A stretch of 64,000 nucleotides of DNA from Zea mays (GCF_902167145.1 NW_023366926.1:124001-188000), one strand, 5' to 3'. Numbered from the stretch's first letter, positions 1 through 11,276 are shown. Notes: generated from the sequence alone by a model not told the origin. Numbers and translations: made by a program.

Positions 1-2396
1 CCAACTGAATTGAATATACTTTTTAGTCGATCATCGCATTGGACTACAAAGTTGAAACATTTATTCTTAAGAGCTTTGAGTGCTTCACTCAGCTTCAGGT
101 TCTTCTTAGCCTCAGCCCTGATTGTCATATATAAAGCTTCGGTTTCACGGTTGAATCGGCTGGAGTTCTCTTCCAAAAGTATCTAAGTCTTCTTGAACTC
201 TTTGCATAATTTTTCATTCTGAGCCTGAGCTTCGGCAAGTGATCCTTCGGTTAAATGTAGCAGGTCATCTTTTTCTTTCAAAGAATCTTCAAGTTTTCTG
301 ATCTTATCTTCAAAGCCTTTGACTACAATTTCATTCTTTCTATCTTCATCATCTTGTTGCATTTTCAAGGCTTTGCTTAGCAGTAATCTCTGGAAATATG
401 AACTAAAGTTAGAATACCTAAATCAACACGAAGATACCAACGATAACTTATAAAGGAGTCTTACTTTGAAGTTCGAGTAAAGTAAGCTGTCAATGATGTG
501 CTGACGTCTGTAGTAGCTGATATCCTTTTCAAGCTTTGCCAATCCAATGCTCTTTGACAGAGTGCTTATAATTTACCCCTAGCATGGTCGCGGATGCATC
601 CCACAATTTCTTCATCAACCCCACCGAAGAGCATTGATCCAAGCTGGTAGCCGTAGGATATGGCAAATTCCTTTAACTCTGATATGTCCTCTTCGAAAAG
701 CTATTGGGCGCCTAGGTGCCGAAGGTCAAAGTTCATACTTTTAGAAGCAATTTGGCTGTGGCAGTAGCTTCGGCATCGACGGGTATGGTAGCTTTGTCTA
801 CCGAAGCTGAGGGTGGGGTATGTTCAATAACTTCCATTATATTCATCATATGCCACTGCTTTTCCCCCCTCGTTTTTCTCCTCGGCAGCCGAAGCAATTT
901 CCCTTGACTGCAAGAGGCTAGTCAGATCCAACCTCTAAGGACTTAGCAGTGCAAATGGGAAAGGTTCAGTCATTACCTTCAAAATCTCCGAGACCTCAAC
1001 AGCAGAAGACGAAGAAGGGCTCATAGTCTGCTTCGGCACATCTTGTACCTTCATCTCCTCAGATGATATCTTGACAAGCTTTCGTTTCTTGGGAGCCAAT
1101 TCCTTCGGCTCCGATATAGTTTCAAAGCCTTCTTGTCCTCTTTAACTGTCCGGATAGCGTGCCTATTCAGAATGCTGACAATTATCTTCCTTTTGATTCC
1201 TTCGGGCCCTTCATCAAGTCTTTCATAATCAGGATAGACAAAGTTTAGAGCATCCATCACACGGTTTAACCTTCGGTTTGGGCGGGTGCCGAAGGCAGCA
1301 GTCATTAACTGATCTTCTTTCTTTATATAATTTCCAAGAATTTCATTGCACATGGTTTCTATTAATTCTAACCACTCATTGCATGGTTCTTTAAATCTTT
1401 TCTGAAACTTGAAAGGTAAGGCAGACGGACAAGCTCATACTTTTCCCCTCTTCTTTCTTCTTCGGCATTCCCCAACCGCTAGAAGTCGGGAATGTCCAGT
1501 TCGCCAGATATTCTTGTATCAAGTCTCTAGTTCTGATTGCTCAGCCATGACCCTGAACTCCACTTCAGCTAGCTGGCATGGAGATCCCAACTGCATATTG
1601 CATAGGGGCCAAGTCATGCTGAAGTTTAATCTCAGTGGACTCATCACCATGCTCATAAGTTTTTCCCTTTTCTTCTCGTCTGCTTTCACGTAAAACCATT
1701 CGCTCGTCCAACCAGTCGGCCACTTGGTGCGGTAGCCTATCATGGGGCCTTCGTATCTTTTCGGTATGCAAAGTTGTATCATTTGAAGTTTTTGTGCAGG
1801 CCGTCAGCCCTTGCCTTTGTCTAGTAATGAAACTCATATACCTGGCAGAACCCTTCGGCATTAGCACTCTTTCCTTGGCTTCAGAGAGCCCAGATGTAAA
1901 CGCTGAGCCAGACAATGGCATTCGAGATTAGCTCATGGGGGTAGATCTCAAACTTCTTTAAAACTTCACCTATCATCTCATAAAGAGGGAACCAAAGTCC
2001 CACCCTAAAGAAGCTCTTGAATACCACAACTTCATCTTCCTTTGGCTCTGGAATTATTTCCTCTCCAGCAAAGCGAACCAGTTCATCATCATTTTCCCCA
2101 AAATATCCTAGCTTCTTCATTAGAATTAGATCTTTAGACTTAACTGTGGACCTCCCAAATTCAACATGGCTGGGCTTAGTTGGACATAGAATGCTATTGT
2201 CATCTTCAATTTTATTATTACTCTCAACTTCAGTCACGACCTGTTCAGCTTCGACATTAGAGGCACCTTTGGTAATAGCTCCTTCCTACACAATCAGCCC
2301 TGATCGTCTCATCATTTCTGAGATGGGTGTTGTCTCAGTCGTTTCAGTTTCATCTCCCTCACGGGATACCCTTGTAGTGGATCTTACTCTGGCCAT
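1..2396 (-). pseudogene. Decayed antisense gene of the cinful-like element
   Basis: The minus strand from the ATG at 2396-2394 leftwards encodes a broken homologue of the antisense protein at 56780-59686. Both begin MARVRST and share the region around FKSF and NAIVWL (near 2000) and the TAAFGTRP motif (near 1290). In-frame stops and frameshifts split it into pieces (for example 1881-2237, 1051-1353 and 183-368). The 183-368 piece is a charged coiled coil. The first intron is still recognisable at 390-464: donor GTAAGA after the YSNFK codons and acceptor CCAG, the same position as in the right-hand copy. The 3' end is off the window. It is a pseudogene here. The family resembles the plant 'putative gypsy type transposon' proteins; its role is unknown. 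Confidence 0.8.
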
Positions 2397-2551
2397 TTTG
2401 TTGTTCAGCTTCTCTCAGATGAAGTTGTTCTTAAGAGATGGAATGCTTGTTCGAAAGTGCAATGCAGAGAGCTTCGGCTCCAGTGAAAATTTTCAACAGC
2501 ACAACGCTGCAATAGCAATGAATGATGTGGTAACTTCTCACCAACCTGTCT

Positions 2552-2560
2552 GTTTATATA
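2552..2560 (-). promoter_or_regulatory. TATA box of the antisense gene
   Basis: The minus strand reads GCTATATAAACAGAC about 160 bp upstream of the antisense ATG at 2396. The same word at nearly the same distance (about 175 bp) stands before the antisense ATG of the right-hand copy at 56780, in a conserved context (AGTTACCACA further downstream). Conservation in two diverged copies supports a real promoter element rather than chance. Confidence 0.6.
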
Positions 2561-2750
2561 GCCCTGCAGGAGAAGAAGACGAACCGCCAAAACACGCACA
2601 CTGACTGATCGATGGACCAACAAGCACTAGGAATAATTTATTTGTTTTTTGATAACAAGCTTAGGGAAGGTGTTTTTCGGACCTTTGGCATTCCGAAGCC
2701 TTCATATTATTCCCAGATCGAGCTTGTTATGAAAAAACGATCTAGCACCT

Positions 2751-2762
2751 CGAAGGGGCTAC
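2751..2762 (+). other. Polypurine tract before the 3' LTR
   Basis: CGAAGGGGCTAC sits immediately before the LTR start TGTTGGGGG. The same GGGGCTAC word abuts the 3' LTR of zeon (7292-7303, minus strand) and of the right-hand element (56346-56358, minus strand). It fixes the element as plus-oriented. Confidence 0.75.
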
Positions 2763-3371
2763 TGTTGGGGGTCTTCTTCTTCGCCGAAGGTCCTCAAGAC
2801 ATAGACCATCGGTAAAGTGATAATAAGGATTTCCTTTCTTCTCTGCCTAAGCTCTTCAAGACGAAGATCCCGTCTGGAAGCGACGATGGCGAGCGTCGAA
2901 GCTGCCACTAGCTTCGGCTTAAACCAAACAGAGGATGAAAAGACTATCTAGTCCTTAGCGATTCGTGTCACGATTATGAGCAAATGTTGAAGGTCATAAA
3001 TGTAATTTTACCCGGGCTACGTCCTGTGCCTATAAATAGATGAACGGTAGCACCGTACTGTTCACACTGATTTGTAATCGCTCTCACGTCATCACCTTCG
3101 AGCAAGCCGAAGGTATTAATGTAATACAGATTATGTTAATACTTATGCATGTTCTACGTTATGCAAATATGAATGAATGAGTTACATTCACTATTTTTAT
3201 CTCCTTGTATTCTTGTTTATATGTTAGAATGAAGATGTATTTTTTATTACCTTTGTCTGATGATCATTATATCCTTGGGGAGATAATGTTTCGGAGGACG
3301 AAGGTCCTTAATACTTAACAATTGTGTTGTCTTGTTCTTGATTCACAACATTTGAGAACAAGTGACCAACA
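2763..3371 (+). repeat. 3' LTR of the left cinful-like element
   Basis: This 609-bp LTR has TG...CA ends (TGTTGGGGG to CCAACA). A TATAAATAG promoter word lies at 3031-3039, before the expected transcript start, next to a TACTGTTCAC motif that is also in the zeon and right-hand LTRs. The outer edge carries the family signature, the reverse complement of TTGTTCTCAAATG. Confidence 0.85.
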
Positions 3372-3594
3372 CTATCTACTTGCTTATCTCCTTCTTTGTC
3401 GTAGATTGTGTTCCTGCATATCGGGAGTCTTCATCGCCTAACCGCTCGAGTTATCGCCGAATGCCAAGCCCTTCCGGTGTTTGCAACTGCATCATCCGAC
3501 ACATCCGGTCTTCAACGACACTTAACTTGGACCTCATTCTTCATCAGCTTGGGTCGGGCTCACCTGAGTTGGCTATATTCGGCTGGTCCATCGC
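3372..3594. other. Unassigned 223 bp between two retrotransposons
   Basis: This short stretch separates the left element's LTR from LTR A1. It has two overlapping short open frames on the plus strand, no recognised motif and no terminal repeat. The last five bases, ATCGC (3590-3594), are the candidate target site of the A array. It may be a leftover of an older element or of host sequence. Confidence 0.4.
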
Positions 3595-4482
3595 TGTAAC
3601 ACCCTGAATTTGGGGGTATAAAATTTCTTTTCTAATATCCACCAAAATCAGGTGTTACTCTCTCAGTTCTTCGCTTTCCTTTCTCTTTTCCCTAAAAATG
3701 CAGAATTATTTTGTTTTATATTAGAGTAAACCTAGTGGAATGAGCCCTAAAGGCACTTTGGTTATTGCATTCATGTCGTTGCATGGTGTTTCTAAGTGCA
3801 AAATGTGTTTGAAACATGTTAACATATCTTGTAGAAGCGCTCAGTAAATTTTCATATTTTTCGTAATATTTTTCTATTTTCTGGAAACCAAAATCTATTT
3901 ATTTGAGGAACTTAAAAATGTTTTTAGAACTTCTAATTATGTTTTTTGAGTTCATTAGGTGCCAAAACGTTTATAGGAATTTTTTTGGAATTTTTTAAAG
4001 CATATATAATATTTTGAGCACAAAATATGGATTTCTAGGATTTTCCGAATTTTAAAATGGTAAATTCCGAATTTTAACCGAATTTTCATCTCATCCAAAC
4101 CCTAGATATATATACATGTCCGGCTTCATCTCGTCGAGCCCGTTCCAGAACACGAAACGTTTCCCCCAAATCCAATCACTAGCTCCCGGTATTGCTCGCC
4201 GAAGTTCACAGCGGTTCCAACTCCGGCGACAACTCCGGCAAGCAATTACTCCCAATCCGTGCATCGTCTGCCGAATCCGAGGGTACCGCTGCGTTCGTCT
4301 CGTCACGGGCTTCGTCGCAGCGCGTTCGGTTCGTCGATTGGATCCCCGAATCTCCGGCAATCGACGGATTTCCTCTCGGCTCCAACGAGGGTCTTCTTCC
4401 CCGGTGAGAACCTCCATTGTTGTACCTAGGGTTTCTTCGTTTCTTCGTTTTCCCATCCGCACAGGGCCTCCCTCACACTCCT
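3595..4482 (+). repeat. LTR A1, left segment
   Basis: This is nearly identical to 17951-18832 of LTR A2 for about 885 bp, with scattered substitutions and small indels. It stops at the CTCCT just before the LTR of element C at 4483. The matching right segment resumes at 14083. Confidence 0.85.
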
Positions 4483-6637
4483 TGTAACACCCCTGGTGTT
4501 ACTATAACTAAAACTTGAGCATGGCATCATGAGCATTGGCATTGCATATGTTTGACACACCTAGAGTGCATTCACTAGGCAAAAATTTCAAACAAGTTGT
4601 ATTGTTTTAATGTTTTGCAAATAGAACCCTGGTTAAAGGACTTAACCCTAAATAGTGGTTAAAGGGGTAAAACTTAACCCAAGTTGAGAAAACTTAAAAG
4701 CTTTAGGGTAAAAGTCATAAAATGACCTCAAAAGTAAAGTAGAGTCACATTTATACCCCTGGGATACCAGAAACCCTAATTGGAACCCTGAAACCTAACC
4801 CTAGGGGCTTATGTGCAAAATTAGCCCACTTTTGGGCTAAAGTGCAAAAACCAAGCCAAATAAGTATTTTAAGTCCTTTGGTTCACAAATATGTGGACTT
4901 GAAAGCCAAACCCTAAGTTTTGGACTTAAATGCAAAATGGACCTCATTTGAGTTCTACACTAAGTCTGAAATTCAGTGTTAAAGGCTCCACTTTAGGGCT
5001 TTGTAACTTGCAGAGCATAGGGTTTTTGCCCTAGGTCACCACATCAAAATTGTAGCCCAATCATAGGGGAACAACTTTGTTTAAGGATTCAAGCCATGAT
5101 CTTATGAGAAATTTGGAGAAAAACCCAATCAAAGTTTGACTGTCAGGCTAGTTCATTCTGAAATTCAGCCTTTCAGTGTAACAGGGTCAACTTTGAGTAT
5201 GAATTCCACCTTGATCCAGTACTCAAATAAGCTTAATCCCTATAGTCGAGTTGTAGCTGGTATATAGCACTACAACTTTGATGCAGAGCCTTGGATGAGT
5301 TGCTAAGGAAAATTTAGAGAGAATGTGACTTGAACTTGCTCTGTCAGTCGCTCTGAATAGGGTGTTCACCATGGTACAGTGCTCTGTTGAAGATCAGACC
5401 GCCAGCATAGATCTCGTCGCCGGTGGCCGTCGCCGTCGATTGCTGCTCGCTGTGATTCGTGCGCTGTGGTCATCAGATAAGTATCGCCCAGTAAAAATCT
5501 TCACCGCCGGTGAGCTGGACGCCACTCCGACGGCCTCCCGTGCCTCCCCCTCTACCCTACGGCTGGAGCAGATTAGCTCGCCGGTGAACCGCCGCTTCCC
5601 GGCATCGCGCCGCGTGGCCTAGCTTTTCTACCGTGGCGCCGTGACTCCCTTGGGCCATCCCATCATCGCCGGGGAGGTTGCCACGCCGTTGGCCACGTAA
5701 CCGCGCGCGCCAGGCTTCTTCCCCGTCTCCGGCTGCCAACACATCGCGGTCAAATGGAGAGCCACCGCTTCCCCTCGCTATAAATTGAGTGCTCCCGCCA
5801 CTCCGTAGGATAGTTACGCATCAATTGCACCAAACCTTGCACCGGATTATCCACCAGTGACTGAGAATTGCTAGTTTCCCCCAAATCCGATTTCCGCCAC
5901 CGTGAAACCGAGCTCACCGTCGCCAGCCCAACTCCGGTCAGTTCCCGTCCTCTGCTCCCTTGTTTGAGCATTCTCATACATCTGCGATGCTCCCCGACCC
6001 CTTTAATTGGATTAGACCGCCACCCATCGCCGGGAACACGGCTGTCTTGCCGCGATGCTCACGGCCACCGTGGCCAGAGCTCCATAGTTGACCAATAGCG
6101 CAATTATGTTGGGGGAAATGGTCGGGGTAGTACTAATTTCGTGTCCGCTGCTCGGAGAACCCTGTCGTTGCCCTAATCGGCCGGCGTAGATGCTCGCCGG
6201 AGCGCGGCCGTGCTTGAACGGCGTCGTGGACTTCGAATCGTGAATTAGTAGAAGTGCAGGGGCCTTTTTGTGATCGGTCAGCGACACAGAGGAACAGTGA
6301 AGAAACTCGTCTTCATTTAGTCAAAAACTCAGGGTCTCTTCTGCAAAGCCGCCAGGGCGCGGGTGCGCGCGGGCGCCTTTCCTCCCTGGACCTGGGCCGC
6401 TGGGCTGAATCCGGCCCAGCTCTATTCAATCCTTTTCTTTTTCTTTTTCCAGCAGAGCTTTAGAAATATGTAGAAAATTATAGAAAAATGATAAAATTGT
6501 GAAACTAATTTTCCTAGGTTTGTTATTTTCCATAGTATTTAATGAAAATAAGTTTGTGATTTTTAGTGGAAGTAAGAAATTTTAGAGTATTTAAAGTGGT
6601 TAAAAATGTTGGTTATGGATTTTTAGAAAACAAATGG
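4483..6637 (+). repeat. 5' LTR of element C, left segment
   Basis: This is the first 2155 bp of a roughly 4.0-kb LTR, which resumes at 11277. It differs from the A LTRs after the shared TGTAACACCC start. GC-rich stretches (about 5400-6420) contain only short chance open frames. The last five bases, AATGG (6633-6637), are the zeon target site. Confidence 0.75.
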
Positions 6638-7291
6638 TGTTGGGGACTTGTTCTCAAGTGCTATGAGTCAAGAACAAGGCAACATAGAAAATGTTAAACA
6701 GTAAAGTCCTTCGTCCTTTGAAGCATTATTCCCCTCAGGATATAATGATTTCCAGACGAAGGTTATGAAGGGTGTACCTTCATAGATACACTATACAATG
6801 ACGAAGGATGAATTACGAAGAATGAATTATAAGGAATATAAAGAATAACATAGATGATTATATATTTATCATATATAAATAGAAATGACATTGAATTACA
6901 AATGTACCTTCAAGCTGAAGGAGATGAAAGTACAAGCGTGACGCAAAAGCGAATGCCAAATCAGCGTGAACAGTACGGGGGTACTGTTCACCTATTTATA
7001 GGCACGGGACACAGCCCATACAAAATTACATTTATGCCCTTTACAATTGATAATAACTCTATAGTAATCTATCGAGGTCCGAATAGCCTTTTCATCTTTA
7101 AGTCGGTTTCATTTTTTTGCCACCACGCCGAAGCTTTCCTGCTCACACCTTCGGCAATATATCAATCTTCGTATTATTTTGGACTGCTGTGATTCCGACT
7201 TGAGTCCGAAGATACCTGTTCACACATTATACTCCAGAAATACTGTTAAATCCTGTTTTTGAGGACCTTCGTAAGCCGAAGGCCCCCAACA
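6638..7291 (-). repeat. 3' LTR of zeon
   Basis: This 654-bp LTR on the plus strand begins TGTTGGGGACTTG and ends GGCCCCCAACA. It is adjacent on its inner side to a minus-strand polypurine tract (7292-7303, GAGGGGCTAC). It also carries the reverse complement of TATAAATAG, near 7000, which is the LTR promoter on the minus strand. Confidence 0.9.
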
Positions 7292-7303
7292 GTAGCCCCT
7301 CGC
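7292..7303 (-). other. Polypurine tract of zeon
   Basis: The minus strand reads GCGAGGGGCTAC directly before the 3' LTR. It is the same element as at 2751-2762 and 56346-56358. Confidence 0.7.
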
Positions 7304-7311
7304 AATATTAA

Positions 7312-8085
7312 TTTGTTGAAGAAACGAAGCGAGAACTCAGCGACCAATGGGCAGATCACTTAGAAGGAACTGTTGAAGAGCTTCGTTCATCCAAGAAGAG
7401 ATGCTATAACAAATCTATAGAGTGTGTTAAGAAATTAAAAGCTAGCTTCGCCAGGGTCGGCGCATTCTCAAGCGAAGAAAACTTTACAAGAGGCAATCCC
7501 GAAGGTCCCATCGAATGGATCGATCACGAAGCTGAAGCCTTCGAGGAAATTCTAAATAGCCGTGGAGATATATGCGCTTTCTCGGGTGCCAGAGGGATTG
7601 CCGCCATTTTAGAGAAAAAGGGCTGTGAACATGTAAAAATCTTAGCGCAAACCGAAGGTGCTTTGTCCTTCGAAGATGCAAAGGATCCATCGGCCGAGGC
7701 TAGTATGGTTGGTGGAAAATTTTTCACCGATATCTGGGATAATGGTGGCCGAGAAATGGCCCGAGAAATTATTAGAAAAAGTGAAAAGGGCATTCACGAT
7801 GCTAGAGAAGTAGCTGAGGCTGCTGAGAAGAGCGCAGAGTCCGAAGGTCAATTAGGTATTAATTAATAGCTTTTATTGTGTTGTAATTTTAGGTTTTAAG
7901 ATTCGTTTGCAATTTGTAATAGCAATGTAGCCGTATCCTGTCCTACTTCAGATCCTGCTAAAGCGTCTTCGGGCCCTCAGCCGAAAGGAGACGACGAAAT
8001 TAAAAAGATGGCTGAAGCTATTATGAACGAAGTCGTCAATCGGCTCCTGAACGAGGCTGCCGAAGTCGTTTTGAGAGAAGATTAA
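7312..8085 (+). pseudogene. 3' remnant of the antisense gene retained in zeon, with intron
   Basis: The plus strand is open from 7312 to 7846 without an ATG at its start, because the 5' half of the gene and its promoter are absent. It matches the C-terminal region of the antisense protein at 56780-59686: a basic/acidic coiled-coil start, then the GDICAFSGARGIAA block aligning with GDFCAWVASRGTAA, and later WDNGGREMA aligning with WTKGGREKA. An intron of 105 bp fits at 7847-7951 (GT...CTTCAG). Splicing there restores one frame into a last exon (7952-8085) that ends in TAA after an acidic tail (LRED). The sense-strand zeon gag lies tail-to-tail with it. It may be inert, or transcribed from elsewhere. 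Confidence 0.65.
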
Positions 8086-9025
8086 GTATTATTGTAAAAA
8101 CTTCTGAAATGTAATATATTGTAATATTTTGTAACCCTGAATGTAATATACCTGTTTTTATTGCTCAATTCTTTACGATGCATGAAACTTTGCACGTACC
8201 GCTTTTGAGTCTTTGACGAAAAAACACCTTCCCTTCTTTTCATCCTTCGTGAAGAAGAATTTTTCTTTGTCACAACAATATCCAGTGTTCTGATGAATAA
8301 TATTCAGGCTTCGTGAAGATATTTTCCGAAGCTACACCTCCGAAGATCAATAATGTATCTCCTTGTGACATTATGATTTTTCCCTTTTTTCAAAACGTTC
8401 TTCTGTAGATTAATATTGAGTCCACCTCTTGTGCCATGTGCAACATGATGTATGATGCTTATGCTATGCGAAATGATGCGATGATGTTATGTTATGCGAG
8501 GTGATGTTTATTCCGAAGATGCACACACATCCCTGCAATAAAACACAATCTTTTATAATCCTCCCTTAGGAGCTTCTTCGCCTTTTACTTCAGCGGAATC
8601 AGCGTTTATTTTTCGCTGTAAGCCTCCCTTAGGAGCTTCTTCGCCTTTTACTTTCAGCGGTATTCGCGTTGACTTTTCGCGCTTCGCCTTTTACTTAGGC
8701 GGTATCAGCGTTGACTTTTCGCTGTTTGCTCTGCATTCCCTTTGGAACGACTTTGGAGCAGAAAACTTACACTGCGCTCCCTCTGGAGCGGCTTTTTGTG
8801 ACTTCGGCAAACTTACTCTGCGTTCCTTAGAACGACTTTTTGTTGCTTCGAAGAATTTTCGATAATCCGAAGGTCCTCTTTGTTATCAACAACTTAGGCC
8901 TGTGAAGAAAATATATTTTCCTTGTGGCAAACAACGAAACTATTTACATAAAAACTAAACAATGTCCTTTATTACACAGAAAAGAAGACTGAATAAGAAA
9001 AACTGCTATTAAGGTAGGATATTTG
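8086..9025. other. Zeon non-coding segment between convergent genes
   Basis: This stretch lies between the 3' ends of the antisense remnant and of gag. It is AT-rich at first (8086-8560), including a run of ATGATG-type words near 8450-8510. A cluster of degenerate repeats follows at 8561-8860. I see no open frame of note. Confidence 0.6.
8561..8860 (+). repeat. Degenerate GGAGCTTCTTCGCC repeat cluster in zeon
   Basis: Several degenerate units share GGAGCTTCTTCGCCTTTTAC, AGCGTTGACTTTTCGCTGT and TCTGCATTCCCTTTGGAACG. The same units form a cleaner 80-bp tandem repeat at 60161-60400 in the cinful-like element, at the matching place between pol and the antisense gene. Confidence 0.75.
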
Positions 9026-10543
9026 TCAATAGATGTGCTTTGACTCTGGCACAGTGCTATTGACTGTACGAGCTTCGGACTGCTCTCTGAAATCCCTTTG
9101 GTGCGAAGCATACTGACTCCCTTCTGGCTGCTGGCCTTGTTGCAGCGGAGGTGGAGGCGGAGGCTGTTGCCAGGAAGCTTGAGGTTGACTCGCCGAAGCA
9201 ACAGAAACTGCAGGGTGGTTGCCCACATATTCTGGGATGTAAGGTGAATGATACGAACCAGTATGCATGACCTGCTTCGGCTGAGCTTGCTGTGCTGCGG
9301 CTTCGGCTATTTCCTTTTGCTTCTGGATGGTAACATGGCACATCCTGGTGGTATGGCCTTTGTTCTCACCGCAAAACAAGCAAAAGATTCTTCTTGGTTG
9401 ATCTCCGAATCTTCCGCCGAAGCCCCTGGCGCCTCTGCCTCTTGGGGCTGGTGGTCGGAAGGAGCCTTGCTGTTGCCCCGAAGCTTGTGAGGAACACTGT
9501 GGCCTTTGCTGTTGGCTTCCTCGATCATCATTGTGGGCAGAGTTGTGAATTGATCTAACATGCCTCGGATAGAACCTTCCTCCGAAGCTCCTGGTCATTT
9601 CAGAAAACCTGAAAGCCTCCTCCCTTCTTTGGCGAAAATCATTATCGGCCCGAATGTACTCGTCCATCTTCTGGAGCAGCTTCTCCAAAGTTTGAGGGGG
9701 CTTCCTAGCGAAGTACTGAGCTGACGGTCCTGGTCGAAGCCCCTTGATCATGGCCTCAATGACAATTTCATTGGGCACCGTTGGTGCCTGTGCCCTCAAA
9801 CGCAAGAACCTCCGAACATACGCCTGAAGGTATTCTTCATGATCCTGGGTGCACTGGAATAGAGCTTGAGCAGTAACCGGCTTCGTCTGAAACCCTTGGA
9901 AGCTAGTTAACAACAAGTCTTTCAGCTTCTGCCACGAAGTGATCGTTCCTGGTCGAAGGGAGGAATACCAGGTTTGAGCAACACTCCTGACAGCCATAAC
10001 AAAAGATTTGGCCATGACTGCAGCGTTGCCACCATACGAAGATACTGTTGCTTCGTAGCTCATCAAAAACTGCTTCGGGTCTGAGTGGCCATCGAATACG
10101 GGAAGCTGAGGCGGCTTGTAAGACGGAGGCCAAGGTGTAGCCTGCAGCTCAGCGGACAAAGGAGAAGCATCATCGAAAACAAAATTCCCATGATGGAAAT
10201 TATCGTACCAGTCATCTTCGTTGGGGAAACCCTCCTGATGAAGGTCTTGATGCTGAGGCCTTCGGTGCTGTTCATCCTGAGCAAGATGACAAACTTCTTC
10301 AGCGGCTTCGTCTATCTGCCTTTGCAGTTCAGCTAGCCTGGCCATCTTTTCCTTTTTCCTCTGCACCTGTTGATGAAGCATTTCCATGTCTCTGATTTCT
10401 TGATCTATCTCGTCCTCTGGTGGTGTCGGGCTGACAGCCTTCCTTTTCTGGCTTCGGGCCTCCCGAAGAGAGACAGTCTCCTGATTGTGGTCCAGCGGTT
10501 GAAGAGCTGCAGTGCCAGTTGCTGAAGCTTTCTTCGGCGCCAT
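9026..10543 (-). CDS. gag: Zeon gag-like protein
   Basis: This intact 505-residue ORF is probably the capsid/nucleocapsid protein that packages element RNA in cytoplasmic particles. The start is a true ATG at 10543, about 60 bp after the primer site. A charged coiled coil comes first (about residues 30-95). The retrotransposon gag core follows (about 130-310, with the typical block around SWQKLKDLLLTSF). Then there is an R/G/Q-rich stretch and one zinc knuckle of form CX2CX5HX4C (CLFCGENKGHTTRMC). The tail is proline/glutamine-rich (PPPPPPL). No protease or reverse transcriptase follows, which fits a parasite of cinful. The absence of stops agrees with the young LTRs. Confidence 0.9.
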   Translation of the reverse strand: MAPKKASATGTAALQPLDHNQETVSLREARSQKRKAVSPTPPEDEIDQEIRDMEMLHQQVQRKKEKMARLAELQRQIDEAAEEVCHLAQDEQHRRPQHQDLHQEGFPNEDDWYDNFHHGNFVFDDASPLSAELQATPWPPSYKPPQLPVFDGHSDPKQFLMSYEATVSSYGGNAAVMAKSFVMAVRSVAQTWYSSLRPGTITSWQKLKDLLLTSFQGFQTKPVTAQALFQCTQDHEEYLQAYVRRFLRLRAQAPTVPNEIVIEAMIKGLRPGPSAQYFARKPPQTLEKLLQKMDEYIRADNDFRQRREEAFRFSEMTRSFGGRFYPRHVRSIHNSAHNDDRGSQQQRPQCSSQASGQQQGSFRPPAPRGRGARGFGGRFGDQPRRIFCLFCGENKGHTTRMCHVTIQKQKEIAEAAAQQAQPKQVMHTGSYHSPYIPEYVGNHPAVSVASASQPQASWQQPPPPPPLQQGQQPEGSQYASHQRDFREQSEARTVNSTVPESKHIY

Positions 10544-10601
10544 AACGAAGGTTTATGATCGCCGAAGGTGTTCAGAAAACTTAGAGTGTGGAAGTGAGTT
10601 C

Positions 10602-10619
10602 ACCGGAGGTGGGCGCCAA
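10602..10619 (-). other. Primer binding site of zeon
   Basis: Directly inside the right LTR the minus strand reads TTGGCGCCCACCTCCGG. A TGGCGCC-type word next to an LTR end is a tRNA primer site. I do not assign the tRNA with certainty. Confidence 0.7.
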
Positions 10620-11271
10620 TGTGGGGACTTGTTCTCAAGTGCTATGAGTCAAGAACAAGGCAACACAGAAAATGTTAAACAGTAAAGTCCTTCGTCCTTT
10701 GAAGCATTATTCCCCTCAGGATATAATGATTTCCAGACGAAGGTTATGAAGGGTGTACCTTCATAGATACACTATACAATGACGAAGGATGAATTACGAA
10801 GAATGAATTATAAGGAATATAAAGAATAACATAGACGATTATATATTTATCATATATAAATAGAAATGACATTGAATTACAAATGTACCTTCAAGCTGAA
10901 GGAGATGAAAGTACAAGCGTGATGCAAAAGCGAATGCCAAATCAGCGTGAAAGTACGGGGGTACTGTTCACCTATTTATAGGCACGGGACACAGCCCATA
11001 CAAAATTACATTTATGCCCTTTACAATTGATAATAACTCTATAGTAATCTATCGAGGTCCGAATAGCCTTTTCATCTTTAAGTCGGTTTCATTTTTTTGC
11101 CACCACGCCGAAGCTTTCCTGCTCACACCTTCGGCAATATATCAATCTTCGTATTATTTTGGACTGCTGTGATTCCGACTTGAGTCTGAAGATACCTGTT
11201 CACACATTATACTCCAGAAATACTGTTAAATCCTGTTTTTGAGGACCTTCGTAAGCCGAAGGCCCCCAACA
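10620..11271 (-). repeat. 5' LTR of zeon
   Basis: This LTR is 652 bp. Its inner plus-strand edge reads TGTGGGGAC where the other LTR reads TGTTGGGGAC, so one T is lost at the very end next to the primer site. A minus-strand TATAAATAG lies at 10972-10980. Confidence 0.9.
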
Positions 11272-11276
11272 AATGG

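Larger units (their letters stand above)
1..3371 (+). mobile_element. Cinful-like Ty3/gypsy (Tat) retrotransposon, 3' part
   Basis: This is the 3' portion of an LTR retrotransposon that enters from the left edge. The plus orientation is set by a polypurine tract (about 2751-2762) directly before an LTR that starts TGTTGGGGG and ends CCAACA at 3371. The body is occupied by an antisense gene remnant on the minus strand that matches the antisense gene of the element at 55763-64000, so both belong to one family. The DNA is full of GAAGCTTCGG-type words typical of cinful/zeon elements. pol and the 5' LTR lie outside the window. The right-flank 5 bp is CTATC (3372-3376); its partner cannot be seen. 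Confidence 0.85.
6638..11271 (-). mobile_element. Complete zeon (non-autonomous gypsy) element, TSD AATGG
   Basis: This element is flanked by AATGG at 6633-6637 and 11272-11276 and has two LTRs of about 650 bp. By eye I count about six differences between the LTRs, so the insertion is recent. The primer site is next to the right LTR, so it reads on the minus strand. The body holds one long gag-like ORF, a subterminal repeat cluster and an antisense gene remnant, and no pol. A gag-only layout matches what is known of maize zeon, which depends on cinful for enzymes. Confidence 0.92.
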
